Shown piece by piece: positions 37,667-52,600 of a DNA stretch of 64,000 nt; position 1 is the stretch's first letter; each line of letters begins with the position of its first letter. Position numbers and translations under genes: made by a program. Where the stretch lies: NCBI GenBank assembly GCA_030141605.1, contig JAQGDQ010000746.1, forward strand, positions 1 through 64,000. Reading direction: 5' to 3'. A model generated the notes under the pieces. That model was not told where the DNA came from. It saw nothing but the letters and a program-made list of their open reading frames with translations, and ran no database searches. The stretch is from Tubiluchus corallicola. Its lineage: Eukaryota; Priapulida; Priapulimorpha; Priapulimorphida; Tubiluchidae.

Positions 37667-40600
37667 GATAAATAACTGTGTGACAACAGCGGGGGTTCTC
37701 TTACGACAACAGCGGGGTTCTCTTACGATCACAACACTAAAATTTCAAATTTTTGTTTAAAGTTGCAAACGTTACCAATACAATGACAAAAATATTTTAA
37801 AAATTATGAAAAAGGCATGTGTGTCGTTGCGTAGCAAAATCGTCCATAAGTCGGCAATTAAGGTTTCCTAGTTATTCACACATCCTGAATCTCCATTTTA
37901 TGAGGATCATTTTGATACCAAGTTCATCACTCTGCGTTATTTCTAAGCTGAGATAATCCACGTTGAAGTTGAGGTGCAGGTTAGGCACAGAAAAACATAA
38001 TCTTGAGAAAAATGCTGTTAAAGTCAGCCATTGTTTTTTGTCGCATTTCTACAAAACACTTAGCAACCGTACAAAAGTGTGGTTGCTATGGATTTTACAA
38101 GAGCAAATCGAAGTTACGTTTAAATCCAGTAGATGGCTCTTCCTGACGAAGATCTGGCTTGGCAACAGAAAAAACATGAAGCAAAATGGCTGCTTCCACG
38201 AGCTACAATCGGAGTTAGAAAATACAAGTTTTTTTACAAATGCAGTACTAGTTTCTAGACAGAAAAGTGGGTAAGGAGTTATAAAATTAGATTTTTAGTA
38301 TTTTTGGACATTTTCCTGATAATTTGATGCTAGAATATAAAACTCAAATATATTTTGCGTTTGTTTTCATAAAAAAAATAAAAAATCGATATTTGACCAA
38401 ATTTTTGGTGCTTTCTACTTTGAAGCATCATAACGTAGTTTTAACTATGCCAACTTGTGGACGGTTTTGGTTTGCAAGCAACACATATTCTCTGCTGATG
38501 CATGTTAACAGAGTTTTGCAATACTGAATAGCATTACTCCTACCATCAAGTTTTCTATACTTTCAGAATGAAATAATTACCAACAAGCGAGTTTTTTGAT
38601 TCGTTAGACGTTTGATTATCGTCCTCCTTCGTTAGAAGATCACGCTTGTCCACTTCTCCCGTTAAATCCGGAGATGCGCTGCGAGTTGGCGTGAGCGTAC
38701 CGTCTCGATCTGATTCGATGGATAAATCCCTTGATCTGAAAAAAAACATGTAAAAATGTGAAAACAAATTTAGTACAGTAAGTCCTTGCTTAACGACACT
38801 AATGAAATTCCAGAAAAACACGACGTTAAGTGAAACGTTGTTAAACGAAACCAAGATTTCCATAGAAAGTAATGTAAAATAATTGAGATACGTTCCAGAG
38901 GCAAAAATTAATGCTGGTTTAATCATATAAAATTTTTTTTTATACATTGACTGTTTCATAATCTACAAGCCATAATATAAAATGCTGTAAATATCAGAAG
39001 CAAACAATAATCAGGGTTATTTGCCCACAAATATTTGCAATAAACAACAAATCTCAATAACAATAACGTATTAACCCCATTATTTATGTTTTATTTTTCT
39101 TCTGGTTTGACTTTTTTCTAGTTTGTTTTATGTTTTAATCAGTTAGTTAAATGCTTTACATATTTTGTTAATCCTTATTTCGTATTGTTCATTTTATTTT
39201 AATGCTTCTTTGTTGCATAGATTATTTAGTTATTTCACTTTCTAGTTCAACTGATTCCCCCATAAATAGTCTGTTTGTATTCTGGTGTAAATGAGGAGTG
39301 GGGGTGAGCATCGAACGCTCGAATTCGATTCGAACGAGTTTTTTTAGTTCGAACTTGATTCGAATCTAAAACTATAGATTCGAATAATTCAGCACTTCAA
39401 TCATACATGTTGCTGATCACTATAAAACGATTGAAACATCATGCAATTAGCATAATTTAGCTGTGATTTCTGTGCACAATTTTAAACAAATTACTAGTCG
39501 TTTTATTGCAGAACAAAATCTAGTGATATGCATGATCTTTGTAAGACTAATTTTTACTGGTGGTTCGAAAACTTGTTCGAAAATCTTCCAATCTCAATTC
39601 GAATTCGGTTCGAATTCGAAACACTGAAGTTCGGTTCGATTCGATTTTGCTTTCTGGTAGAGAATGCTCACCCCTAATGAGGAGATAAATATAAATGTCT
39701 ATGTATATGGCAAAAAATACAAAGCAGCTCTACCTGTTTGGTTTTTGTCTAGAAGGTGACATAATGGTTATGTTCCTGTCTCTGCTATGCCGTTTCCGTG
39801 TCGCGTTAACACTGACCCTGGTTCTGTCATAATCCAGCACACGACAGAGTTCACTGACGGTTGGTAACTGCAAAATTAAAACTCTTTGCTAAATAAACCG
39901 TTGCCGTTCTTCTGCCTTCAACACTGACAAACTTGTGTAATTCTATGTTCTGCCTTCAACACTGACAAACTTGTGTAATTCTATGTTCTGCCTTCAACAC
40001 TGACAAACTTGTGTAATTCTATGTTCTACCTTCAACACTGACAAACTTGTGTAATTCTATGTTCTGCCTTCAACACTGACAAACTTGTGTAATTCTATGT
40101 TCTGCCTTCAACACTGACAAACTTGTGTAATTCTATGTTCTACCTTCAACACTGACAAACTTGTGTAATTCTATGTTCTACCTTCAACACTGACAAACTT
40201 GTGTAATTCTATGTTCTACCTTCAACACTGACAAACTTGTGTAATTCTATGTTCTACCTTCAACACTGACAAACTTGTGTAATTCTATGTTCTACCTTCA
40301 ACACTGACAAACTTGCGTAATTCTATGTTCTACCTTCAACACTGACAAACTTGTGTAATTCTATGTTCTACCTTCAACACTGACAAACTTGCGTAATTCT
40401 ATGTTCTACCTTCAACACTGACAAAACTCGTGTAATTCTATGTTCTACCTTCAACACTGACAAAACTCGTGTAATTCTACGTTCTACCTTCAACACTGAC
40501 AAACTTGTGCAATTCTATGTTAAATGTAATCCGCACACCTTATAAAACCATTATTTAGTCACCTTTTTATTGTTCAAAACATGCTTTTGTTTACATATAA

Positions 40601-43600
40601 CTTAAATAATTAGATACTGGAGAGTAAATTAACAGTTTAACTCTCTAAAATCAGGTAAACAGATTAAATCACAAACCTACTTAGCAGCTACTTAGCTGAT
40701 AATGTATAAAAATTAATGATTTAAGTGTAATTGATATATTACACAAATGTGCTTCTTTAAATTTGTATACTTTACGAGACATAGGCTGGGAAAGTATGTA
40801 CACTGCAACAGATAATGCATAAGAGAGATTTCAGTAATTAGCTATAAACACACAATCCGCAAGTAAATATGAGAGGCGAGTATGAAATGTGTGCTTGCAA
40901 ACTAAAACTGTCCATAAGTCGGCATAGTTAAAACTACGTTATGATGCTTCAAAGTAGAAAAATCCAAAAATTTGGAAAATATATTGGACTTTTATATTCT
41001 ATCATCAAATTATCAAGAAAGTCAAGACCAGACCTTCGTCAGGAAGAGCCATCTACTGGATTTAAATATAACTTCAATGTGCTCTTGCTTTGTAGCAACC
41101 AACATTTGTACGGTTGCTAAGTGTTTTGTAGAGACACGTCAAAAAACAATGGCTGACGTTAACAGCGATTTTCTCAAGGTTATGTTTTTCAGTGCACAGC
41201 CTGCAACTCAACTTTAACATGGATTATCTCAGCTTAGAAATAACATATAGTGATGAGCTTGATATCAACATGATCCTCATGAAATGGAGATTCAGGATGT
41301 GAATGAATAACTGGAAAAACCTAATTGCCAATTTACAGTGATTTTCCTAAGCAAACACACAAATCAGTATCGAGCAAAAAAACACTCTAACTAGATATAG
41401 AAAATTATTTACTTTCATAGCAAAAACCAAAGCATAATGTATTAAACTAATCTTAACAACTTACAAACTTACCGGAATTCGACTAACTCCCATGAAATTC
41501 TGATCAGCATACCGCTCTTGTAAAAACCTCAGGGAAACATCCCTACTGTCAACAACAGGACGCAGTAAAATGCACCGCTGTATGTGCAACACGCAAGAAG
41601 CCAAGTTTTGCATTGTCAAACCGGTGAAGTCCGTCATACTGGAGGGCCAGACAGGCTGCAAATTCAGCATTACTCGACACAGAAGAATCGAGCTACCGGC
41701 AAGCTGTGCGTAGGTGTACATGCCGAGTTCAGACTGCAGCAGAGTGAAATCACACAGGTAGTTGGAGAGATGCCTAGCTTTCAGGCCAGAAGCAACAATG
41801 ATGTGAAACAATGAGAGGTAATCCAAAGCGGTCAAACTGACTATGTTGCCCATGGCAACAGAAGCTATTTCTGCAATCATATGAACGACATCATCATATT
41901 TATACGTATTATCAGTCAGCCATGCCGCCTCACGTATAGTAACTATGTCCTTACTCAGAAACCTAAAAGAATAAAAGAGAAAATTACTTGCATTTATACA
42001 CATCACTATAAACTAAAAGTTGACACAAAACGAAAGTGAGAGTTCATTTGCTACTAAATGCTAATTACATTAATTAAAAATAATTAAAAGCTAATGTATA
42101 AAGATTAATGTATGAAAACCAGCAGCCCTATCTTCCTATTAACAGAAATAACCAATTAAATTAATACTGAGTTTTCTGACACCAAATTTAACACCGTTAA
42201 CACTTTTTGACATCCAACACAATCCTTTTACAGAAATCTTTTCGGAAATCAAAAATTTTACTGGGTGGCATTTAAATCTATACAGCTGACTGATTAAATC
42301 ATCAATAGGCTTAGCTATGATACCATACATACATACAGGCATAACGCGTATTAAAAATATCAACTGAGCTGCAGCAGAAAAATCGTATCACGAGGTTTTT
42401 TCAAATTGAATTCAAATTGCTGGGACTTTGGGAAATCTCCGTGTAAAACGGGATTTCATAGTAACGAGTTTCGTATCAACAATAAGTGATTAGATAGATT
42501 TTATGATAACCGTGGCAGGAACATAATAAAATCATCTTGCTACTAAGAGCTTTGTTATACTTTATAAACAGAATTGTATTACCTGGCTTCTACTGTACTG
42601 TATAAATATGTTTACAAAAAATTGCATTAACCCTTTCATTACGGAAGGCGGCACACTGCCGCCAATGTTTTTCATGCAAGGGACAGAAGGCTGTAGACTA
42701 CCGTCCAAGCTCAGTACTAAGCGCAGTCACCCAGGTCTGTTTATTTCACTGCTATGTAAGAACATTGTAGAAACATTTAACAGCCGTGAGATTGGGGGGT
42801 TGCTTAGCAACAAGTAACGCTAACCAGCCAATCAGTGTCTGAAGCCAGGTGCATCTACAGATTTTCCAATTCTTGTCTTTCACTATTTCTGTACAACGAA
42901 GAGCAAGTCGTAACTAACGTCACACTCAACGTACAACGAAGAGCAAGTCGTAACTAACGTCACACTCAACGTACAACGAAGAGTAAGTCGTAACTAACGT
43001 CACACTCAACGTACAACGAAGAGCAAGTCGTAACTAACATCACACTCAACGTACAACGAAGAGCAAGTCGTAACTAACGTCACACTCAACATACAACGAA
43101 GAGCAAGTCGTAACTAACGTCACACTCAACGTACAACAAAGAGCAAGTCGTAACTAACGTCACACTCAACGTACAACGAAGAGCAAGTCGTAACTAACGT
43201 CACACTCAGCGTACAACAAAGAGCAAGTCGTAACTAACGTCACACTCAACGTACAACAAAGAGTAAGTCGTGACTAACGTCACACTCAACGTACAACGAA
43301 GAGAAAGTCGTAACTAACGTCACACTCAGCGTACAACAAAGAGCAAGTCGTAACTAACGTCACACTCAGCGTACAACAAAGAGCAAGTCGTAACTAACGT
43401 CACACTCAACGTACAACAAAGAGCAAGTCGTAACTAACGTCACACTCAACGTACAACAAAGAGCAAGTCGTAACTAACGTCACACTCAACGTACAACAAA
43501 GAGCAAGTCGTAACTAACGTCACACTCAACGTACCTTGAAACAAGAACCAGAGCCGATATTCCTACAAGCTGCAGATTGGCTTTGCTACAACAAGCGTTT

Positions 43601-46600
43601 CTTAAATACAAATCCGTGAGTCTTACTGTCAAGTGCAGCACCTGCTGACTGAAGTTTTTCATTGTCACGACTTCCATCAGCCAGTCTATTAAAATATACC
43701 TAAAAGGAAAAAGAACTAGTTTTTCTACAGTGAGTGAAGCACGACATTGGCAATTGACACATTTGACTAAAATTTACAATTCATTTTGTAATTCATTCAA
43801 ATGGTTAACTTATACTAAATTTCCCACAGGAGATATTTAAGCAGAAACTAATATCATTAAATCTTGTACAGAAGAAAAGTATCTAGCTCATCTTTTAAGA
43901 ACAGATAAAACAGACAATACGCATATTGACCGTCAGCGTGATTTGTTCTACGTACGATCGTGCTTCCTGTATACGTGGGTATGAGAAACAGGAGTTGGTA
44001 CTTAGAGGGGGGGACAGTATCCCAGACAAGTTTAACATGTCTGATGGTGTGAGGCAAGGCAGCTGCTTGTCTTCTAAACTATTTAATACTGAGTTGCATA
44101 TTAACAGAATCAAAAACTGATTCGCTTTTACATTTATTATTTTCTGTTATATAATCATATACACATTTTTTCTTGCTGAGAATTTTGTAAACAACTGTAC
44201 ATAATTAACATTTTATTTAATTCATAACTAATTATTGTGATACTTATTCATCATCTTCATTTATTATTATTCCTTTTTTCACTTATGCTTGTTTTTATAT
44301 CTTTGCTTTTGTTATTATGTTATGTCTATATGTCTATCTGCAGCATAACCGTTAATTTTTAATATACTAATCTATTTATAAGAAAGGGCAGGAGACTAGA
44401 TGACCCTATGGTCCTTCCCTGCCCTGCTCCATGACTATAATTACTTAATATTTTAAAAAATTTGATGTTAAACTAATTGGAGAAAATAAATGTTCTATTA
44501 TTTTATTGGAAATCCATATTCTAATCAACTTATGTACGCTGATGACACCTGTCTGATTGCTTCTACTATAACGAGTCTTCAGTATTTATTAAATTTGTAC
44601 ATGAATTATGCAGTACAATATGATATTAAAGTGACCTATACAAAAACAAAACTTTTAACCTTCGTACGGAAACTGTCTAATGGGTACTGGATTCAGTCTA
44701 CTACAAAATCAACGCGCACTGCAAATGATTTAGTTAGCTAGTTTATTAATAAAATAAAATAAATTAATAATATCGTACCTCATCATGCTGTTTAGCTTTC
44801 TATTCCTGAAGAAAATGACGTCACAAGCGCTGCGCTTTGACACAGAAACAAAATGGCGTACGTAGAATTGTGCTTGGTCCACGGGAATGCCGCCATATTT
44901 ACCCAACACGTAGGCTTCGCACAACGCCAACTTGGCTTCGTAACAGTGAGTGTCGCTTAGATCACGCAACTTGCGTAAACTGTCCAGGTGGGCTGCCCGA
45001 TCACCTAACTGCACAACCAAAAAAAAATGTTGGAACGTTCTAATATGTTTTTTATACATTTCTTCTGCACAACAAGTTTTCCATTACTGTTAAGATGCAA
45101 GAAACTGATTATTACTGAATTAACAAGTTGGTGAGCGAGTTGCATGGCCAGAATTTCGAAGCGACCCCAGCCCGCCCCCCGAAAAGATTCGCGCAGGTGC
45201 TCTTAACCACGAATATGGTTAGATACATGCAGATTTTACATTAATGTTAAACAAATAAAGAAATACTGGCACTAATCTCACTTTTTCGCTTTTTGCCTCA
45301 TGTTAGAACATACGCTGATATATTGCGCTTGCAAGCTTACTTAGTTACTTCACAAGTATGTTTGGTGCACTGGGTCGTTCATTCAGACTTGCAAGTAAAA
45401 CTGTAGTGTTCTACGCTCGTTGCCAAGCCAACAAGAATGCAAACCCAGGCAGACGGTGTAAAGTTTGGATAAGTTACTTCACAAGTATGTTTGGTGCACT
45501 GCGCCGTTCATTCAGACTTGCACGGAAAATTGTAGGCCTCAACGCTCGTTGCCAAGCCAACAAGAATGCAAAACCCAGGTAGACGGTGTAAAGTTTGGAT
45601 AAGTTACTTCACAAGTGTGTTTGGTGCACTGGGCCGTTCATTCAGACTTGCACGTAAAATTGTAGGCCTCTATGCTCGTTGCCAAGCCAACAAGAATGCA
45701 AAACCCAGGTAGACGGTGTAAAATTTGGAAAAGAACGATTTGTCAAGTTATCAGCAAAAGTTTTTTATGTTTCCATATAAATTTAGAGCAATTCTTGTTT
45801 CAAATGCTGGTTGTATATTTCTTGTCGAAGGAAATGATGACTGTGGTTTACTGACAAAGAGAAGAATCAACCAAATTCTAATTGTTTTGAAGATTGAATC
45901 AGAAAATTTTAGATCTCATTTTGAACAAGATGTTAGTACTGATAGTGATTAATTCTTATAATAAATCACTTTAATTGAAATTCAATCTTCACTATTCGCA
46001 ATAGTTATAATTCATTGTACTTGAACTATGTAATTTACACTTTGATTTTACGGATTTTCGTAAAAAGTTGCGGCGAGAATCTGTTTAGGTTCTGGCAAAA
46101 TATAACAAAATTCTTGCCCTCTGAGTTGGTGAAGTTACTTGGAATAACTTAGTCATTTACCTCGTCAAAATTTTGTGAAAGACAACCTGTACTTTATCTG
46201 CATACCGTTTTCAAATGCTGATCTTTCCACAGTGCAAAGGATGCCCACGGTGATCCGACGTCAGCTGCTTGTTCAAACGCTGTACGTGTACCTGATATGT
46301 CGTCATGTTCCACCATATCTTGCACAGTTGCTAAGCAGGTAAGCATCTTTGCCGATTCCTACGAAAAGTAACCATCAATGAGGTTTCATCACATGAAAAT
46401 ATGCGGCCTGTAGAAAAAACGCTCTAGCGACGCTTAGTGTGACTCTTGGAAGGAAATACATGGCTCTTTAGAAAGAGGAAGAACAGGGCTACACGATGAT
46501 GTGGGCTACATGTTAGGACACGTCCACCAAGAGGAGTGACGACGAGTTAATGAGATGTTCTATTAACGGCAATTTTCGCTTGGAAAACTGCTGACGCAAA

Positions 46601-49600
46601 GCCATTGTTCTGATGTCATCCATTATACTCTGTCTATGACCTTATAACTTTAATTCAGTAAAAACTGCTGGTCGCTTTGCGTTATAAATGAGGACTATGT
46701 AGGATGTTCGCGTATTATTGATTATAAGATTACTTATACGCAAATTTTTTTGCCGGGCCTTTGCTAGTACACACATTAAAAGTGGTATCTTATATAACAA
46801 AACATTCTTTTAAAATACATTCTGGGAAAGAAATAAGTTTTCAAAATCATTGCACACATACCCGATCAATCCTAGTCACATTTTTGAGGTAGTTAAATGC
46901 AACAAATTTATTGCAGTTGTCCGAGAATGCGCTCCACGGAGGCCTCAGAAACACCCATGTGAAGGGAGCAACGCACGGTGTGAGCGTCTCGGCCCTGGCA
47001 AATGCCCTAGCGGCGTGAACCGCAGCTTGGGAGCCGAGAGAGTCGTTGAAAGTCGGCCCTAAAGCAGAAACAATCTCATTAATTAAACGCAAATAAGACC
47101 ACGTTTTCACAACTGTAAAAGCAGCCTAGCTAATTCTACACGACGACCATCAGGACAGCAAACGATCAGTAAAGCAAAAGAAAACCCTCTTGATACATAA
47201 AGCTTAAAAATTCATCTTGAAATCAACCCAACATACTGAGTGGCCTGATCTTTCCTTTACCACACCACAAACAGTTTAAGAGATAAGAGCAAAATAAACC
47301 CAACATACTGAGTGACTTGTTCTTTCTTTACCACACCACAAACAGTTTAAGAGATAAGAGCAAAATAAACCCAACATACTGAGTGGCCTGATCTTTCCTT
47401 TAGCACACCACAAACAGTTTAAGTGATAAGAGCAAAATAAACCCAACATACTGAGTCACTTGTCTTTCCTTTACCACACCACAAACAGTTTAAGAGATAA
47501 GAGCAAAATAAACCCAACATACTAAGTGGCCTGATCTTTCCTTTAGCACACCACAAACAGTTTAACTGATAAGAGCAAAATAAACCCAACACGCTGAGTG
47601 GCTTGTTCTTTCCTTTAGCACACCACAAACAGTTTAAGAGATAAGAGCAAAATAAACCCAACATACTGAGTGACTTGTTCTTTCCTTTACCACACCACAA
47701 ACAGTTTAAGAGATAAGAGCAAAATAAACCCAACATACTGAGTGACTTGTTCTTTCCTTTACCACACCACAAACAGTTTAAGTGATAAGAGCAAAATAAA
47801 CCCAACATACTGAGTGACATGTTCTTTCCTTTACCACACCACAAACAGTTTAAGAGATAAGAGCAAAATAAATCCAACATACTAAGTGGCCTGATCTTTC
47901 CTTTAGCACACCACAAACAGTTTAAGTGATAAGAGCAAAATAAACCCAACATACTGAGTGGCCCTGATCTTTCCTTTACCACACCACAAACAGTTTAAGA
48001 GATAAGAGCAAAATAAACCCAACATACTGAGTGACTTGTTCTTTCCTTTACCACACCACAAACAGTTTAAGAGATAAGAGCAAAATAAACCCAACATACT
48101 GAGTGGCCTGATCTTTCCTTTAGCACAGTACAAACAGTTTAAGAGATAAGAGCAAAATAAACCCAACATACTGAGTGGCCTGATCTTTCCTTTAGCACAC
48201 CACAAACAGTTTAAGAGATAAGAGCAAAATAAACAACATACTGAGTGACTTGTTCTTTCCTTTAGCACACCACAAACAGTTTAAGTGATAAGAGCAAAAT
48301 AAACCCAACATACTGAGTAGCCTGATCTTTCCTTTACCACACCACAAACAGTTTAAGTGATAAGAGCAAAATAAACCCAACATACTGAGTGACTTGTTCT
48401 TTCCTTTACCACACCACAAACAGTTTAAGAGATAAGAGCAAAATAAACCCAACATACTGAGTGACTTGTTCTTTCCTTTGCCACACCACAAACAGTTTAA
48501 GAGATAAGAGCAAAATAAACCCAACATACTGAGTGGCCTGATCTTTCCTTTACCACACCACAAACAGTTTAAGAGATAAGAGCAAAATAAACCCAACATA
48601 CTGCGTGATTTGTTCTTTCCTTTACCACACCACAAACAGTTTAAGTGATAAGAGCAAAATAAACCCAACATACTGAGTGACTTGTTCTTTCCTTTACCAC
48701 ACCACAAACAGTTTAAGAGATAAGAGCAAAATAAACCCAACATACTGAGTCACTTGTCTTTCCTTTACCACACCACAAACAGTTTAAGAGATAAGAGCAA
48801 AATAAACCCAACATACTGAGTGACTTGTTCTTTCCTTTACCACACCACAAACAGTTTAAGAGATAAGAGCAAAATAAACCGAACATACTGAGTGGCCTGG
48901 TCGAAAACTATGTACTCCCTCTTCCAAAAACAAATATAATGAAACAGTCATCTAAATATAATGCTATTAAAATATGGTCATCAATTCCGCGTGAAATGAA
49001 AACTCTTAATCTTTATCAATTTAAAAAAGCACCAAAGAATTACCTACTACAACGGTATAATTAACTCACAATTTTACTCATCCTGATCTTAAGTTACTAA
49101 CAAAACTTAAGATCTGTTCTAAACTTAAAACTTTTGTTCTAATGTATGTTATAACTGATGAAAATGTAATGTTAATTGTCAATTGTTTCACTTATCTGGA
49201 GGAGGACTCGAAAGCTCAATACTCCTTCCTCCTCCTCACAGTAACTCGCATAGTTTATTTTATTTTTTGCAATGTTATATCAATTTATATGTATGTTTGA
49301 GTTGGTGTGGAATAAATTCATAATTCATAATTCAAGCAAATGAAAACCCTCTTGATACATAAAGCTTAAGAATTCATCTTAAAATCACTTACATGCTGCC
49401 TTATCATATGCAAGGTTGAGTTAGCAGCAACACTGTATGAAACTAGTAAATTTAAACACTCGTGCAGCCATTTTACCAGTAAATTGAATTGAAACAAGTT
49501 TAGACAACATTGCGTAAAGTTTGAAAGCAAAAATTCAAATTACTTTAAATCGTGAATAAGATGAATAATCTGCTTTTTGGTGAATTAATGGAACAAACTG

Positions 49601-52600
49601 GAATGGCGATGCAGTGCACACTTTGATGGCGATGCAGTGCACGCTGGGATGGCGATGATGCAGTGCACGCTGGGATGGCGATGCAGCGCACGCTGGGATG
49701 GCGATGCAGCGCACGCTGGGATGGCGATGCAGCGGACGCTGGGATGGTGATGCAGCGGACGCTGGGATGGCGATGCAGTGCACGCTGGGATGGCGATGCA
49801 GTGCACGCTGGGATGGCGAATGCAGTGCACGCTGGGATGGCGATGCAGTGCCGTTTTACCAGACGATACGAACAAATTAATAAAAATTTGCTTTTCCAGT
49901 TGTCCTTAAAGCAAAACCGGACCCAATCTTAAACTTTAGGTCAAAACAATCTACTCGTTAAAATATTGAAAGGAAACATATTATTTTTTCAAAAATGACT
50001 TACGTGAAAGAATTATAACCACACAAATACAATTTCGCATTCGCGCCACTAGTTCTTCGTTGTTTCATGCATTTCGTCATTCGCTAGCTAGATGGGCACC
50101 AGTATATGCATTTCGGAAACACATTGCACAAAAGACAGGTGCTCTACCTCTTTCTCAGATCGATCTTTGCATTTACAAACACATGCACCACGCTCGTGGA
50201 ATAATTTTGCTGTAGAAAATCACGTTAGTTTGCGATGACATCAATAGTTGGGCTCGCCCGCCGTTAATTAAGTTTTTAATCAATTATTTAATTATCAGAA
50301 ACGCTTTTGCAGTATTAATCGTGTTAAAATGTATAGTTTTTATCGGACTTGAAAACGGGATAGTATATGAAAAATCATCCTGTCTTCTTTTAAGTAAAGT
50401 AAGTCTTTTAAACGGATAACGCTAAGTAATATACTTTTGCTTTTGCATGGAAATTCTTTTTTGGGGGATGTACTTTTACATTCCCTCTTCCTCCCTCCCT
50501 TTGAATGATAATAATATTTGACTAAGTTGAAAGTGTTTCACTTGTAAAAATTTTATGGAATGGATTGTTTGATATTCTGTTGATCATGACAGTTAAATTA
50601 TCAGTTTTCCTCACATGCTTATCACAATTATAATTATAGTGAGGAAAAGACAGATTAGCTAATCTCAGCGAGCAGTGATAACAAAAGTTAAGGACAAGAA
50701 AAGTGGTACCTGAAGTAGGTTTCAGAAAAATCACCTTAAAAAATTATTTTACTTTACAGCAAAATTATGCATATATCGTACTCGCATTGAAAGGATTTTT
50801 TGTTTGTTTTCATTTTAAATCTTCCGCAATACTGTTCCGACCGCATCATTACATGACGTCACCTAAGCACAACGCAAATCAAGGGAAGAAAGGGCAATGT
50901 TAAATTATGTTCGAAAAAACTTTCCATGCAAATCTATATTAATTAGCATTTTGCTTACCTGTTAGAAAGACTTATGTAATTAGAAATAATAATTTAAAAT
51001 GTTTGTGCTGATTGGTAAAATGTCGCTAATTTAATCTTATTGACAAGATACAGTAATTTAAAATTTTACTTAGTTAGTGATGTGTGCGCTACGAATACTC
51101 AGATTGTTTTTTCAAACTTTACTCAGTGCTATGTAAACTTGTCTCAAACGACCTACCATCCAAATAGCTGTGCCTAACGGTCATTGCAAGAGTTTAAATT
51201 TACAAGTTTTATACAGTGTTACTGCCGGTGCAAGACCTGCAAGCAAAAATGCAGTATGCAAGCAGTATAAAAATTTCAAGGCGAACTTTTTAAGCTTTGT
51301 GTATGTGGAGGGTTTTCTTGTGCTTTAAAATTATGAAACAGTGTAATTTATATTATCTGGAAGTAGCAGTAATAAACACAAAAACACTCAGTTCTTAAAC
51401 ACATTAGTAACTCACAATCAGTAACACAAACACATTAGTAACTCACAATCAGTAACACAAACACATTAGTAACTCACAGTCAGATGTGTCATCGTACAAG
51501 TACGCAACTCCGAGCTTGATAATAGCTTCAAGGTTTCCGTGATCGGCTAACCTGAATAAAATTTAATAAGAACCAATATAACTCTTTGCCAGGGAGGACT
51601 CAACAATGTGTTTTGCTAGGTTCACAAATAAAGCAGTGATGAGATAACGATTTTTGATGCCACCTTCTAAATACAGGGTTCCCACAGAATTTTAAAATAA
51701 ATTTCCCTGATTTTTCCCCAACCGAATATTGATTTTCCAGGATAACCAAGATAAGCAGAAATTGCATTACCAGTATACATATTCAAACATTTTTGTGTAA
51801 GGACATTCATACATATACTGATATATAATGTGTCGGCACAGTCGCAGTAGTGCTAACGAAATTGTACTAATCACATTAAATAATCTTGCTTAATCCAATC
51901 ATTATTTTTGGACCAGAAATCGAAACTGGGAACCGACCATAGGAAAATTTCATTTGAACACAAATCGCTGAAAAATCTATTTGGGAAAATATTGGTTCAT
52001 GGCGATTATTTTTGCAACCCTTTCCAATTTCTCTGACTGTTTGCCCAATTTTCATCAGTTTCCCTGACTTTCCAGGATAGCCTGTATTTTCAAGGATTTT
52101 CCCTTAGTGTAGGAACCCTGTAAATACATCTTAAGGCACATTTTACCGAGCATGCAAACTTTCAGCTTGAGGTTGGTTTTTGCTTAAAATTTGACAAATT
52201 ATAAACTCTTGAACACAGAAATATAACAAAAGCCTGACAAGAATAAATTAAAGGAGAAGAGAATCAAATTTTAAAGATACATTCTTGCAGGCAGAAAAGG
52301 CTGTAGATACATGAGAATTATGTGTGATTTGATTTAATTTACTTCTTTATTTCAAACTTTCGTTCATATATACAGCAAAAATACAAGTAAATAAACAACA
52401 CAAAGCACACAAAGAAAACACAACACAAAACAACATTACAAATAATAATAATAATATTTCGTATTGGCTTCAATCATTATGTCAATGAATATCAACAATG
52501 TAAAAAATTAAGCATACAATTTCATTCTCCAAATCTTTCTTATACTGGAAGTAAATAAAGTATCACTAACAAATATCGTTCTATATGTTACCGTTTGATG

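Noticed and set aside
45358-45854. Tandem small-protein genes in the 128-bp repeat
   Set aside because: Frames differ between copies and end at random stops; no coding bias visible.
47419-48743. Real Cys-rich membrane protein
   Set aside because: Open frame follows from a 72-bp period; frame breaks at indel units and an intronic position argue against a gene. Kept only as a low-interest finding.
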